A stretch of 64,000 nt of DNA, taken from assembly GCF_021044825.1 (NCBI RefSeq), contig NZ_JAJNOC010000011.1:1-64000 (forward strand), given 5' to 3'. Shown here piece after piece: positions 1 through 7,773 of this stretch (position 1 is the stretch's first letter; each line of letters starts with the position of its first letter). The DNA comes from Massilia phyllostachyos. Lineage in GTDB: Bacteria > Pseudomonadota > Gammaproteobacteria > Burkholderiales > Burkholderiaceae_D. The position numbers were made by a program, and so were the translations under genes. The notes under the pieces are model-generated. The model had not been told where the DNA came from and did no database searches. It saw only the letters and a list, made by a program, of their open reading frames with translations.

Positions 1-539
1 GAGAACACCGTGATGATCTCCGATACGTCGCTCGCCAGCTCTTCCTCGAAACTGCGGTCCTCACCCTGGTTGATGATCACGACTTCCACTTGTTTCGCCT
101 GGCAAATGGCAAACACCAGTTCGGCACTGAAGCGCAGCAGTCGATCCTGGTGGACAAGGACCAGACGGCCGATGTTCCCGTCGAGGATCTCGCCGAGCAG
201 CTTTTTCAGCCCCTTCTTGTGGTAGTTCATCCCGGAGCCAAGATCGGCGATGATCTCGAACGGCCAGCCTTGCGCAGCGCAGTACAATTCCAGCACCTGC
301 TGCTGTCGCTCGAGGTCTGCTCGTTCATCGTGGCTGGAAACCCGGGCGTAGGCTGCAGTTCTACGTGGCGTGGGGGTCCCGTGGTAGCGCTCCGGGTACG
401 TTGACGCCAGATCATAGCGCCGCTGCCCACCCTCCGTCCTGGCGGGTACGAGCTTGCCGGCAGCTTCCCAGCGTCTCAACGTACTAGCGGAGACCCCCAG
501 TGCTTTCGCGGCAACGGTAACGGGGACGAACTTGCTCAT
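1..539 (-). mobile_element. IS607-family serine recombinase (TnpA), cut off by the window edge
   Basis: Reading leftward from the ATG at 539 gives 179 codons with no stop, so the 3' end lies outside the window. The first ~45 residues are a MerR-type helix-turn-helix (ALGVSASTLRRWEAAGKL, then a GGQRRYD wing). A serine-recombinase catalytic domain follows, with the signature YARVSSHDERADLERQ; the first Ser of the SS pair is the expected nucleophile. HTH first and resolvase domain second is the IS607 TnpA order. The family makes a Ser-linked covalent intermediate and inserts with little target specificity. IS607 elements often carry tnpB, an RNA-guided nuclease gene, downstream, which here would lie left of position 1. 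The element's end should fall between 540 and the secretin stop at 616, where AT-rich sequence gives way to GC-rich host DNA. Confidence 0.85.
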
Positions 540-615
540 ATTGAATATGACTACTCAATGATGAAAAAGTTACATGTGAACTGTTAAAACCCGAATGGCG
601 CTCCCGCGCCGCCGC

Positions 616-1956
616 TCAGCCTTGCGGCAGGCCCGGTTCGGCGCTGCCCAGCTGCCGTTCGGCCTCGATCACCTTGTCCCGCGCTGGCTGGTCCTCCAGC
701 AGGCCGTTCTCGCCCACGATGCGGGCGGTCACCAGCACCACGGTCTCGGTCGAGGAGCCGGTGCGTTCGTTGCTCGAGAACAGCGCCCCGACTCCCGGGA
801 CGTCCGACAGCAGCGGAATGCCGATCCGGCGCCGGCCCTCCGACGCCTTGATCAGGCCGCCGATCAGGATGGTCTGGCCATCCTTCGCCACCAACTGGGT
901 GTTGACCTCGGTGGTCTTCTTCGACGGGATCCCGCCCAGCACCGAGCCCGAGCTCACTTCCGGCCGCACCCGCATCACGATGCGGCCCTCGGTGTCGACC
1001 GAGGGCAGGATGCGCAGGATGATGCCGGTCTCGAGGAATTCGACCGATTCGCTGGTGACGTTGTTGATGGTGGTGGTCAGGCGGTAGCCCAGCTTGTCGC
1101 CGATATTGGTGCTGGCCTCCTGGTGCTCGAGCGTCATCAGCTTGGGCGTGGCCAGGGTGCGCACCCGGCCCTTGTTGCTGAGCGCACTGAGGTAGACCTC
1201 GATATTGCGATTGACGTAGTTCAGGAAGAAGTTGGGCGAGCCGCGCGAAGCGAGGCCGCGGGTGCCGAACACGTTGACGTCGTCGGCGCTGAACACGCGG
1301 GTCCAGTCGATGCCGAAGTTCTGGTTCTCGTCCAGCGTCACTTCCAGGATCTTCGCTTCGATCATGATCTGCTTGGGCTGACGGTCGATCTCGCGCAGCA
1401 GCGCCTCGATGCGCGCCATGCCTTCGACCGTTTCCTCCACCACCACCATGCGCCGCCCCGGCAGCAGGGTCACCTTGCCGTTGCGGCCCACGTGCTTGCC
1501 CAGCAGTTCGGCCACCAGCGGCGGCTCCGAATACTCGACCTTCAGCGCGCGCACGATGGTCGGCGCCGGGGGCGTATTGTCGGGCAAGGCGCTGGCCGGG
1601 TTGACGATCACATAACCGGTCCCGCGCTGCAGCACCTGGTAGCCGCCCGCCTCCGCCACCGCGTGGATGGCCTGGCGCGGCGTGACGTCGTACAGGCTGA
1701 CGGCGACGTTGCCCGTCACGCCCTTGCCCAGCATGATGTTGATGCGCTCGCTGCGCGAGATCATCTCGAACAGCTCGGCGATCGGGGTGTCGCGGAAGAC
1801 GAAGGAAGACAGGGTGCCGGCGTTGGCGCCTGCATTCGCGCCGGACGGCGCGACGGCGGCATCTACGGGAGCCGGGTCGGCCGGTGCGGCGGCTACCCTG
1901 CCCGCGAACAGCGCCGCGCAGGCGGCAAGGAGGAGAGGCTTGATCGTGGGATGCAT
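616..1956 (-). CDS. Secretin of a type IV pilus / MSHA / T2SS-like system
   Basis: The 446-residue protein would form the outer-membrane ring through which the pilus leaves the cell. It has an N-terminal signal peptide (LLLAACAALFAGRVAAA), a short secretin N-domain (VFRDTPIAELFEMISRSERI), a second N-domain that includes EYSEPPLVAELLGKHVG, and a C-terminal secretin domain with VNTQLVAKDGQTILIGGLI and IPLLSDVPGVGALFSS. It is short compared with PilQ or GspD (about 600-700) and closer to MshL-like secretins. It is the last gene of the minus-strand operon and starts 2 nt after the PilP-like gene stops. The IS607-like element lies right behind its stop, so anything once downstream may have been displaced. 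The secretin family is certain; the exact subfamily (MshL against PilQ) is inferred. Confidence 0.9.
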   Translation of the reverse strand: MHPTIKPLLLAACAALFAGRVAAAPADPAPVDAAVAPSGANAGANAGTLSSFVFRDTPIAELFEMISRSERINIMLGKGVTGNVAVSLYDVTPRQAIHAVAEAGGYQVLQRGTGYVIVNPASALPDNTPPAPTIVRALKVEYSEPPLVAELLGKHVGRNGKVTLLPGRRMVVVEETVEGMARIEALLREIDRQPKQIMIEAKILEVTLDENQNFGIDWTRVFSADDVNVFGTRGLASRGSPNFFLNYVNRNIEVYLSALSNKGRVRTLATPKLMTLEHQEASTNIGDKLGYRLTTTINNVTSESVEFLETGIILRILPSVDTEGRIVMRVRPEVSSGSVLGGIPSKKTTEVNTQLVAKDGQTILIGGLIKASEGRRRIGIPLLSDVPGVGALFSSNERTGSSTETVVLVTARIVGENGLLEDQPARDKVIEAERQLGSAEPGLPQG

Positions 1957-1958
1957 TA

Positions 1959-2363
1959 TTATTGTCTGCCTTCCGGCTCGAGTGACAGGATGCGCTGCAC
2001 GCCGTCGCGGCGCAGCACGACGCTGCGTTCATGGATCGCGGCGATCCGGTAGTTGCCCATTGCTTCGTCGAGGACGTCGCCGCCGGCCAGGATGCGGCCG
2101 TTGATGTTGACCAGCGAGCGCTGCGCATTGAACATGATGGCGCGCAGCTGCAGGACCGGCTCCGGCGCCGGTGCGGGCGCCGCTGCCGCGGCAGCTGCGG
2201 CCTGGGCCGCCGCGCGCACCGCATGCGGACGCGCGAAGGGATCGCGCCGGATCGGTTCCGCGTTAGCCGCCACTGGAACCGGGTCGGCGCCAGCAACAGC
2301 TGCGGCCGCAGCCATGGCAGCCGCCGCTGCAAGGACCAGGTAAAGCAGGAGGAAGCGCGTCAT
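1959..2363 (-). CDS. PilP/GspC-like pilus accessory protein
   Basis: A 134-residue protein starting at the ATG at 2363, which overlaps the stop of the PilO-like gene as ATGA. It has one N-terminal hydrophobic segment (LLLYLVLAAAAAMAAAAAV) used as signal or anchor, an Ala/Pro-rich linker, and a small C-terminal beta domain (LRAIMFNAQRSLVNINGRIL ending in QRILSLEPEGRQ). That plan, and its place between PilO-like and secretin genes, match PilP or the GspC/MshK class of connectors between inner-membrane platform and secretin. Residues such as RRDPFARP before the linker are common in PilP/GspC-like proteins. Family assignment rests on position and architecture more than on a hard motif. Confidence 0.6.
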   Translation of the reverse strand: MTRFLLLYLVLAAAAAMAAAAAVAGADPVPVAANAEPIRRDPFARPHAVRAAAQAAAAAAAAPAPAPEPVLQLRAIMFNAQRSLVNINGRILAGGDVLDEAMGNYRIAAIHERSVVLRRDGVQRILSLEPEGRQ

Positions 2364-2941
2364 GGCGCCTCCGCGCGCGGCGTGAACAGCGCGATGCGCG
2401 CTTTCAGCTCGACGCGGCCGTCGTCCGCGGTCCCGTCCAGCTTCGAGCCCATGTCGACGCGCAGCACGGCCGCGTTCGGACGCGCGGTCTCGACCGCCGC
2501 CAGCCACGCCATCAGGTCCGCATAGCGGCCGCTGGCCTCGGCATCCACGCCGATCTCCTCGAACGCCAGGGTCTGGGCGCCGGCCGCCGGATCGGCACGC
2601 AGCAAGGTCACCCGGTGTTCGGCGGCGAGCGCGCTGATGTCGCCGCTCAGGGCCAGCAGCGCCTGCGCCGCGGGCGGCTGCTTGACGCCCAGCCCCAGTT
2701 CGGTGCTGAGGGCGGCCACTTCGCCGTCAAGGCTTTTCAGCTGGGCCGCCAGCAGCGCCGCATTCGGCTCCCCGGTTTCGAGGCGGATGCGCTCGGCCTG
2801 GGCGGTGCGCAGCGCGGCCAGCGGCGCGCGCAGCGCATGGGTCCAGAGCAGCGCCGCGCCGACCAGCAGCACGCCGGCCAGCAGCAGGTGCAATTGGCGC
2901 GCCGGTATCCGCGCCGCCTGCGCGGTCAATTTGTCCATCAT
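2360..2941 (-). CDS. PilO/GspM-like inner-membrane protein
   Basis: 193 residues from the first of two adjacent ATGs (2941 or 2938; both are possible). There is one transmembrane helix near residues 15-35 (LHLLLAGVLLVGAALLWTHAL), a periplasmic coiled-coil stretch rich in Ala, Leu and Glu, and a compact C-terminal domain with the ferredoxin-like pattern typical of PilO/GspM/MshJ. The start overlaps the stop of the PilN-like gene, and its stop overlaps the PilP-like start, so translation is probably coupled along the set. In the family PilN and PilO form a heterodimer that links the cytoplasmic PilM ring to the periplasmic complex. Assignment is by architecture and gene order. Confidence 0.65.
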   Translation of the reverse strand: MMDKLTAQAARIPARQLHLLLAGVLLVGAALLWTHALRAPLAALRTAQAERIRLETGEPNAALLAAQLKSLDGEVAALSTELGLGVKQPPAAQALLALSGDISALAAEHRVTLLRADPAAGAQTLAFEEIGVDAEASGRYADLMAWLAAVETARPNAAVLRVDMGSKLDGTADDGRVELKARIALFTPRAEAP

Positions 2942-3597
2942 GGTTGTCCTCCGGCCGGGCCGAGCGGCCCGGCAATGCTGAATGCGACCGACTGCCCTTC
3001 TTCGCCGGTCGCGACGCTGCTCTGCAGGAAGCGCAGGGCGTGCAGCGGCCCGTTGGCTTCGGTACGGTTGAGGAAGGCGCTCAGGGCCGCGTGGTCGAGC
3101 GCGCCGCCGCCCATCTCGACCTTGTCGACCAGACGCCAGGCCACGCCCTCCGCCGCCGACGGCGCCGGGCGTGCGCGCAGCACCAGGCCGGGCGCCGATG
3201 CGTCCAGGGCAGGCGCGCCTTCGATCCGCTCGAGCGTGCGCGTGAACACCATGCGCTCGAGCCACACGCGCTCGTTGAGCGTCGCGTCGAGCGCATCGGC
3301 CAGGCGGCCCAGGGCGCCGACCCCGCGCAGCGCGCCCAGCGCGGCCACGTCCTCGCTCAGCGCGTTCTTGCGCAACTGGGTCACGGCCAGGTGGGTGCGC
3401 GCCGCCTCCAGGCGCGCGGTGCTGCCGCGCAGCGCTTCCAGGCGCGGCAGCTCGACCGACAGGCGCCAGTGCAAAAAGGCGCTGGCAGCGGCGCCGGCCA
3501 GCAGCACGCCGGCCAGCGCCATGCCGTAGCCGCGCAGCAGCCGGCGCGCACGGCGCGCCTCGCGGTAGCTGCGCGGGATCATGTCGATATTAGCCAT
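2938..3597 (-). CDS. PilN/GspL-C-like inner-membrane protein
   Basis: 219 residues from the ATG at 3597. The N-terminus is a short cytoplasmic tail (MANIDMIPRSYREARRARR) in which the N-x-x-P segment resembles the PilN peptide that docks into PilM. A transmembrane helix (MALAGVLLAGAAASAFLHW) and a periplasmic coiled coil plus globular domain follow. The start overlaps the end of the PilM-like gene by 8 nt. In type IV pilus machines PilN carries signals between the ATPase/PilM side and the periplasmic PilO/PilP/secretin side. The identification depends on the tail motif, topology and gene order. Confidence 0.7.
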   Translation of the reverse strand: MANIDMIPRSYREARRARRLLRGYGMALAGVLLAGAAASAFLHWRLSVELPRLEALRGSTARLEAARTHLAVTQLRKNALSEDVAALGALRGVGALGRLADALDATLNERVWLERMVFTRTLERIEGAPALDASAPGLVLRARPAPSAAEGVAWRLVDKVEMGGGALDHAALSAFLNRTEANGPLHALRFLQSSVATGEEGQSVAFSIAGPLGPAGGQP

Positions 3598-4702
3598 TGT
3601 CTTCCTCCCGCAAGGCCAGGCCGGCCGCCAGCGCGATGCCGCGGGACAGCTCGGGACCGGCCGCGAAGCCCGGCGCCTGGCCGAAGGCGGCCAGCGGGTC
3701 GAGGATCCCGACCGGCAGGTTGACCAGCGCGCCGATGCGCGACTGGATGTCGGCATAGCGCGCCGCGCTGCCGTTCAGGTAGACCCGGCTCAGGGTACTG
3801 CCGCGGGTGCGCGAGGCCACGTAGATCTGGGTGCGCACCAGTTCCTCGGCCAGGGCGGCGAATTCCGGGTACAGGATTTCGCGGATGGTGCGGCCGACGT
3901 CGCTCGCGCCATCTTGCCCGCCGCCGCCGACGCCGTGCTCGCGCAGCAGCGCCAGCGCGACCTCCGGCGGCAAGGCCAGCGCCTGCGCCAGCTTGCCGAC
4001 CAGCTGCTCTTCGCCGAACTCGATCTCGCGGTCGAGCATCAGGCGCCGCCCCCAGATCACGGTCAGGTAGCTGCGCGCCTGGCCGAAGTTGATGAGCAGG
4101 ACCGATTGCTCGTAGTCGTCCTGGTGCATGGCGGCCAGCAGGCGCGCGATCGCGGCCGGGCCGATGTCGAGCGCCACCGGGTCCAGGCCCGCGCCGCACA
4201 GGCTGTCGAGGTAGCCCACCACCTTGTCGTGCGGAGCGGCGGCCACCAGCACCTGCTTTTCCGGTCCGGCGTCGGCGGTGCGCACGTGGTAGTAGTCGAT
4301 CACGTGCTCGGCCGCGCCGTCGCCCAGCTGCTCGCGCGCGGCGCGCGCCACCGCCGCGGCTTCGCCCTGCCCGCCCGCGACCTGGATGGTCAGCGGCAGG
4401 ATGCGCACGTCGCCCGGCGCCAGCGCCGCCACCACGCGCCGCCCGGCGAAGGGCGCGCTGGCCAGGGCCTGGTCGACGAAGGCGCGCAGCGCGCGCGGGT
4501 TGGCTAGCAGCGCGGCGCGTTCGACCGGATAGGGACGCGACACCGCCGCGCGCAGCAGCGGGCCATCGGGGCCAGCTTCCAGCTGCAGCATGTTCAGGCC
4601 GTGGGCGGCGAAGTCGACGCCGATCGGCGCGCAAGCGCTGGCGTCGCGCCTGCGGCCCAGCCATGCGCTGAATAGGCGGGAGGGTTGCGGTATCTGCTTC
4701 AT
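3590..4702 (-). CDS. PilM/MshI-like actin-fold pilus assembly protein
   Basis: 370 residues from the ATG at 4702, 2 nt after the minor pilin stop. The first domain begins with IGVDFAAHGLNMLQLE, the phosphate-loop strand of the actin-like PilM/MshI/GspL fold. Further fold markers are VLLINFGQARSYLTVIWG (second phosphate loop) and REIEFGEEQL; the C-terminal part ends in a second Gly/Ala-rich motif (GIALAAGLAL). No transmembrane helix is present, so it should act on the cytoplasmic face and bind the PilN tail encoded just downstream. The surrounding order M-N-O-P-secretin is the classic pilMNOPQ order, but here it follows pilin genes, as in MSHA loci. Confidence 0.75.
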   Translation of the reverse strand: MKQIPQPSRLFSAWLGRRRDASACAPIGVDFAAHGLNMLQLEAGPDGPLLRAAVSRPYPVERAALLANPRALRAFVDQALASAPFAGRRVVAALAPGDVRILPLTIQVAGGQGEAAAVARAAREQLGDGAAEHVIDYYHVRTADAGPEKQVLVAAAPHDKVVGYLDSLCGAGLDPVALDIGPAAIARLLAAMHQDDYEQSVLLINFGQARSYLTVIWGRRLMLDREIEFGEEQLVGKLAQALALPPEVALALLREHGVGGGGQDGASDVGRTIREILYPEFAALAEELVRTQIYVASRTRGSTLSRVYLNGSAARYADIQSRIGALVNLPVGILDPLAAFGQAPGFAAGPELSRGIALAAGLALREEDNG

Positions 4703-4704
4703 GC

Positions 4705-5607
4705 TCACTTCTTGCACAAGGTGTAGTAGCGGACGACTAACTCCGGTTCGTCGCCGCCTTCGAAACTGTCGATACGGGCCTCGGTCACGCCCTGGGACTT
4801 GACCAGCATCCCGAATTCCGGCACGCCCGACGCCCAGTCCTGCACCAGCGCGTCGATGCGGATGGTCAGCTCTTCGCTGCTGGTGCGCAGCTGGACGCTG
4901 CCCGCGGCCGGCCCGGCGTCGCCGCCCGGCGCCGTCCACGGCGCGGTCCAGCTGACGTTCTTCGGGTCCCACTCGCGCTCGATCGGATGTACGGTGAGCG
5001 TGCCGGTGGCGCCCAGCAGCTTGGGCGACGCATCCAGTTCGAGGCGCAGTTCGGCGCGCGCGACCACGCTGTCCTTCAGCTCGGGAATCGGCTTGAAGCG
5101 GATCAGGGCATGCGACTTGCCGTCGGCGACGATCAGGTTCGACTGCTTGTCGACGTTGGTCGCGCCGCCGCTGCCGATATAGGTGTCGGCGCTTTTCTCG
5201 TCTTCGTCCAGGTCGGCCTCTTTCACGGTGCGCATCTGCACCTCGCGGCTCAGCGCCAGGGTGGCGGGCGTGGCGCCGGCCGTGGCCGCGTCCAGGCTCG
5301 CGCTCACGTCCACGCTGACGCCGTTGGGGGCCTTGCCGACCCGGTCGATGGTGACGCGCCCGCCGGGGAAGACGACCGGCGCCGTGTGGCGCTTGGTGCT
5401 GCCGCAGCCTTCCTGTTCGTTCTGCCAGCGCGCCAGCGTGACGCCGGCTTCCGCCAGGTAGCGCACGCGTGCGATCTCGTAGTCGGCATCGACGGCGGCG
5501 GCGCCCATGCCGCCTTCGCGGGTCATGGAAAACGCCAGCACGCCGACCACCGCCAGGGCCAGCACCACCGGCAGCAGCATGATGCCGTCCTGCATGCGGC
5601 GCTTCAC
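4705..5607 (-). CDS. Minor pilin (PilX/MshP-like) with a C-terminal DNRLRE/CBM96-type domain
   Basis: 300 residues from a GTG at 5607, which overlaps the preceding TGA as GTGA; the alternative ATG at 5595 removes only four residues. Residues 9-28 are a hydrophobic pilin-like helix (IMLLPVVLALAVVGVLAFSM), followed by a PilX/MshP-type segment with RVRYLAEAGVTLARWQNEQEGC. From about residue 138 to 295 there is a DNRLRE domain: ADTYIGSGGATNVDKQSNLIV, ALIRFKPIPEL, ARAELRLELD, REWDPKNVSWTAP and IDALVQDWASG. Such domains occur in secreted adhesins and polysaccharide enzymes, and the related CBM96 binds carbohydrate. PilX-like proteins are about 150-200 residues, so the second domain is an addition. 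It probably sits at or near the pilus tip; ligand unknown. Confidence 0.8.
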   Translation of the reverse strand: MKRRMQDGIMLLPVVLALAVVGVLAFSMTREGGMGAAAVDADYEIARVRYLAEAGVTLARWQNEQEGCGSTKRHTAPVVFPGGRVTIDRVGKAPNGVSVDVSASLDAATAGATPATLALSREVQMRTVKEADLDEDEKSADTYIGSGGATNVDKQSNLIVADGKSHALIRFKPIPELKDSVVARAELRLELDASPKLLGATGTLTVHPIEREWDPKNVSWTAPWTAPGGDAGPAAGSVQLRTSSEELTIRIDALVQDWASGVPEFGMLVKSQGVTEARIDSFEGGDEPELVVRYYTLCKK

Positions 5608-6083
5608 CGGATGCTCCCGAGGCGCACCACGCTCGTGGCGTCGGCTTTGGCGTCGCCCCGCGCGAGGCTCAGCGCGACCTGCACCAGCGGCGCGCCGCCG
5701 CTGCTGCGGGTGGCGGTGATCGACAGCGACTGCACGGAATCGGCCAGGATGCGCCGCTCCGGCCCCTGCGCCTCGACCAGCCGGCTGGCGCCGTCCACGA
5801 AAATCTCGACCGTGTCGAACTTGGTGACGAACAGGTTTTCCGGATTGGTTTTCTGGTCCAGCCCGGGCCACATGGACGATGCCGGGGCCGGCGCCGTGGC
5901 AATGTGGTTGGCCACGCGCGCCAGCGCGAAATCGGCTTCGCGCTGCAGGGCCATGGCTTCGCCGGCCAGGGTCGACGCACGGGTCGCCGATTGCAGCATG
6001 TCGGTCAGCGCCGCCAGCACCAGCCCCATGATGGCGATGGCGAGCAGCAGCTCGACCAGGGTCAGGCCGGCGTGCTTTTTCAT
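5604..6083 (-). CDS. Minor pilin, PilW/MshO-like
   Basis: 159 residues beginning MKKHAGLTLVELLLAIAIMG, a complete class III prepilin signal: short basic leader, cleavage after Gly, Glu at mature position 5 and a hydrophobic helix. The remainder (FALARVANHIATAP and a region ending GDAKADATSVVRLGSIR) resembles PilW/GspJ/MshO minor pilins. Its ATG overlaps the preceding stop as ATGA, and its own stop overlaps the GTG start of the DNRLRE minor pilin. Minor pilins of this class prime pilus assembly and form the tip complex. No prepilin peptidase gene is in the window, so cleavage would depend on a PilD encoded elsewhere. Confidence 0.75.
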   Translation of the reverse strand: MKKHAGLTLVELLLAIAIMGLVLAALTDMLQSATRASTLAGEAMALQREADFALARVANHIATAPAPASSMWPGLDQKTNPENLFVTKFDTVEIFVDGASRLVEAQGPERRILADSVQSLSITATRSSGGAPLVQVALSLARGDAKADATSVVRLGSIR

Positions 6084-6508
6084 CGCGCCACCAGGGTGGT
6101 GAAGGTGTAGCTGCTCTGCGGCGAGGATACGGTCACGTACAGCAGCACCGCTTCGAGGTCTTTCTCGTCGCCCTTCGGATCGAACTGCGGCGTCCCGTTC
6201 ACCAGGTGCTTGTACTTGCTGATGAAGACCTCGCGCGCCGGACAGGCGGCGTCAAGCGCCTGCGAATAGCTGCTCGCCACGGTACGGCCGAGGGCAGCGT
6301 TCCACAGGTTCTGGTAAGGCTCGGCCAGCACGGTTTCCATCGCATTCTTCATGCAGCGCAGTTCCTGCGATCTGGCGGCGGCGATGCGAGAGGCATCGAG
6401 GCCGGTCTTGACGGCGTCGGCGGCCGGCACGGCGACGAGCGCCAGCAGGACGACCGCGACCAGGGCCTCGATATAGGAAAACCCGGCATGCCTGTGGCGG
6501 AGGATCAC
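6080..6508 (-). CDS. Minor pilin, PilV/MshD-like
   Basis: 142 residues from a GTG at 6508 that overlaps the preceding TGA as GTGA. The N-terminus RHRHAGFSYIEALVAVVLLA is a prepilin signal with Gly before the cleavage site and Glu at position 5, the form seen in PilV/GspI/MshD proteins (FSYIEALVA). A single long hydrophobic helix is followed by a small globular domain with two Cys (LRCMKNAME and DAACPAREVF) that could form the usual C-terminal disulfide. It lies between the FimT/GspH-like and PilW-like genes. Starting at the upstream in-frame ATG would add over 100 residues of a frame already used by the previous gene, so the GTG is preferred. Confidence 0.72.
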   Translation of the reverse strand: MILRHRHAGFSYIEALVAVVLLALVAVPAADAVKTGLDASRIAAARSQELRCMKNAMETVLAEPYQNLWNAALGRTVASSYSQALDAACPAREVFISKYKHLVNGTPQFDPKGDEKDLEAVLLYVTVSSPQSSYTFTTLVAR

Positions 6509-7059
6509 GGGCTGACCCGCCCCGTGACCGGCGCCAGCGTCAGGACGCGTTCCTGGTCGCCGCGTCGGATGCGCACCGTGCCAGCTTTCAGCGTCTTGAC
6601 GTCGGTGGTGCTGACGACGCCGACGGGCGATCCCGCAGGGTCGAAGGTGACCACGTTGGTGGCGCCGATTTTGTCGAATTCGAAGCGGGCTTCGGCCAGC
6701 ATAACGCCGCGGCCGGCGTTGCCGGCCAGCGACAGCACATAGTCGCGTCGATCGAGCGGGTGAAGCACCTTGACGGTGGTGTCCTCGACGCTGGCGTTCG
6801 GCATGCGCAGGCGGTACAGGCGCACGCTCTGGCTTGCCGCATCCAGCTTCACCGCGTGCCACGCGCCGGTGCGCATCGCTTCCCGCTGGGCGAAGCGCAG
6901 CGCCTGCGCGACTTCCTGCGCCGCCGCGTCGGCGGCCAGGCCGTTGGCGGGATCGGCGGACGGCACGGCGATGGTCGCCAGCGCCGCCACGATGCCGATC
7001 ACCGCCAGGGTCTCAAGCAGTGTGACGCCGGCGCACCGGGGGAGGGACAGGCGTCGCAC
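6505..7059 (-). CDS. GspH/FimT-family pseudopilin (MshC-like)
   Basis: 184 residues. The leader and helix read RCAGVTLLETLAVIGIVAAL, a prepilin peptidase site with Glu at position 5, followed by the FimT/GspH marker AQALRFAQREAMRTGAWHAV (paired helix then first strand). The rest is a beta-rich head with DRRDYVLSLAGNAGRGVML. It starts 18 nt after the major pilin stop. FimT/GspH proteins are minor components of the initiation complex; some FimT proteins bind DNA through a basic C-terminus, and this C-terminus (RIRRGDQERVLTL) is moderately basic, though that proves nothing. Confidence 0.78.
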   Translation of the reverse strand: MRRLSLPRCAGVTLLETLAVIGIVAALATIAVPSADPANGLAADAAAQEVAQALRFAQREAMRTGAWHAVKLDAASQSVRLYRLRMPNASVEDTTVKVLHPLDRRDYVLSLAGNAGRGVMLAEARFEFDKIGATNVVTFDPAGSPVGVVSTTDVKTLKAGTVRIRRGDQERVLTLAPVTGRVSP

Positions 7060-7077
7060 GGTGATGCCAGGACTGGA

Positions 7078-7662
7078 TCAGTGCTCGTAGTACTTGCGCT
7101 GGTCGCGCGCAACGTTGGTGCTGTTCATGACCAGCTGGCCAGTGGTGATGTTGAAGCGCCAGCCGCCGGTGGTCGCGGTCGGAATGGCGTTGGCCGCATC
7201 ATTGACGATGGCGACGGTCGTCGACGGCGTCACTGGCTCGCCAGGGACCGCGCGCAGATAAGGACCATAGACGAAGGCGCCGCCGGCAGGGTTGGTCTTG
7301 CACGTCTGACCGGCTGCGTTCGAGTACATAGTGAGCGCTTGAGTAAACGCGATTGCCTGGCTAGCCGCATCGGTGGCGGCCGACGTCCCGGCATCTCCCG
7401 CAGGGCAGTTGGTGCCGCCCGACGTCGCCACCGCACCCGGGTACCTGTTGTTGTGCTGCAAGCGATACAACTCGATCGCCGAACGCATCGTATTCAGGTT
7501 CGCGTCCAGCGCCGCTTCCTGCGCGTCCGACGAGGTATTCGAGAACTGCGGAATGGCAATCGCCGCCAGGATGGCGATGATGATCACGACGATCAGGAGT
7601 TCGATCAGGGTGAAGCCCTTGGCAAGCACGCGGCGGAAGGATGGGTTCATGGTTGTTGTCAT
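7078..7662 (-). CDS. Major type IV pilin / GspG-like prepilin
   Basis: 194 residues with a textbook prepilin N-terminus: short basic leader, cleavage in KG/FTLIELL, Glu5, and the helix IVVIIIAILAAIAIPQF. The head contains MRSAIELYRLQHNNRYPG, the GspG/MshA-type alpha1-C segment, and Cys pairs (NCPAGDAG, QTCKTNP). This gene is the only pilin in the operon preceded by a sizeable AT-rich leader (111 nt), which fits a strongly expressed major subunit with its own promoter. No good Shine-Dalgarno sequence precedes the ATG at 7662; a second in-frame ATG lies four codons in (MTTTMNPS). Two-domain length suggests an MSHA-like rather than a minimal PilA pilin. Confidence 0.85.
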   Translation of the reverse strand: MTTTMNPSFRRVLAKGFTLIELLIVVIIIAILAAIAIPQFSNTSSDAQEAALDANLNTMRSAIELYRLQHNNRYPGAVATSGGTNCPAGDAGTSAATDAASQAIAFTQALTMYSNAAGQTCKTNPAGGAFVYGPYLRAVPGEPVTPSTTVAIVNDAANAIPTATTGGWRFNITTGQLVMNSTNVARDQRKYYEH

Positions 7663-7773
7663 CGGTGATTGATCTACGAGGAAATACTTATGCTTAAAGG
7701 AAAGTGTACGTTAATTTCGCACAGGGAAAATAGACACAGTCTCAATTTCTGAAAATTGACAATGTTTGTTGTA
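7663..7773 (-). promoter_or_regulatory. AT-rich leader of the major pilin gene
   Basis: This 111-nt gap between the PilC-like stop and the major pilin start is much more AT-rich than its surroundings. It holds a small inverted repeat at 7742-7759 (TCAATTT, four-base loop, AAATTGA), a possible operator or mRNA hairpin. No convincing sigma-70 or sigma-54 promoter can be assigned by eye, but a separate promoter for the major pilin is likely from composition and context. Confidence 0.4.

Noticed and set aside
595..2052. Long open frame opposite the secretin and PilP-like genes
   Set aside because: It is a mirror of the GC-rich codons of the real genes, has no recognisable domain and no ribosome site; the minus-strand secretin is certain.
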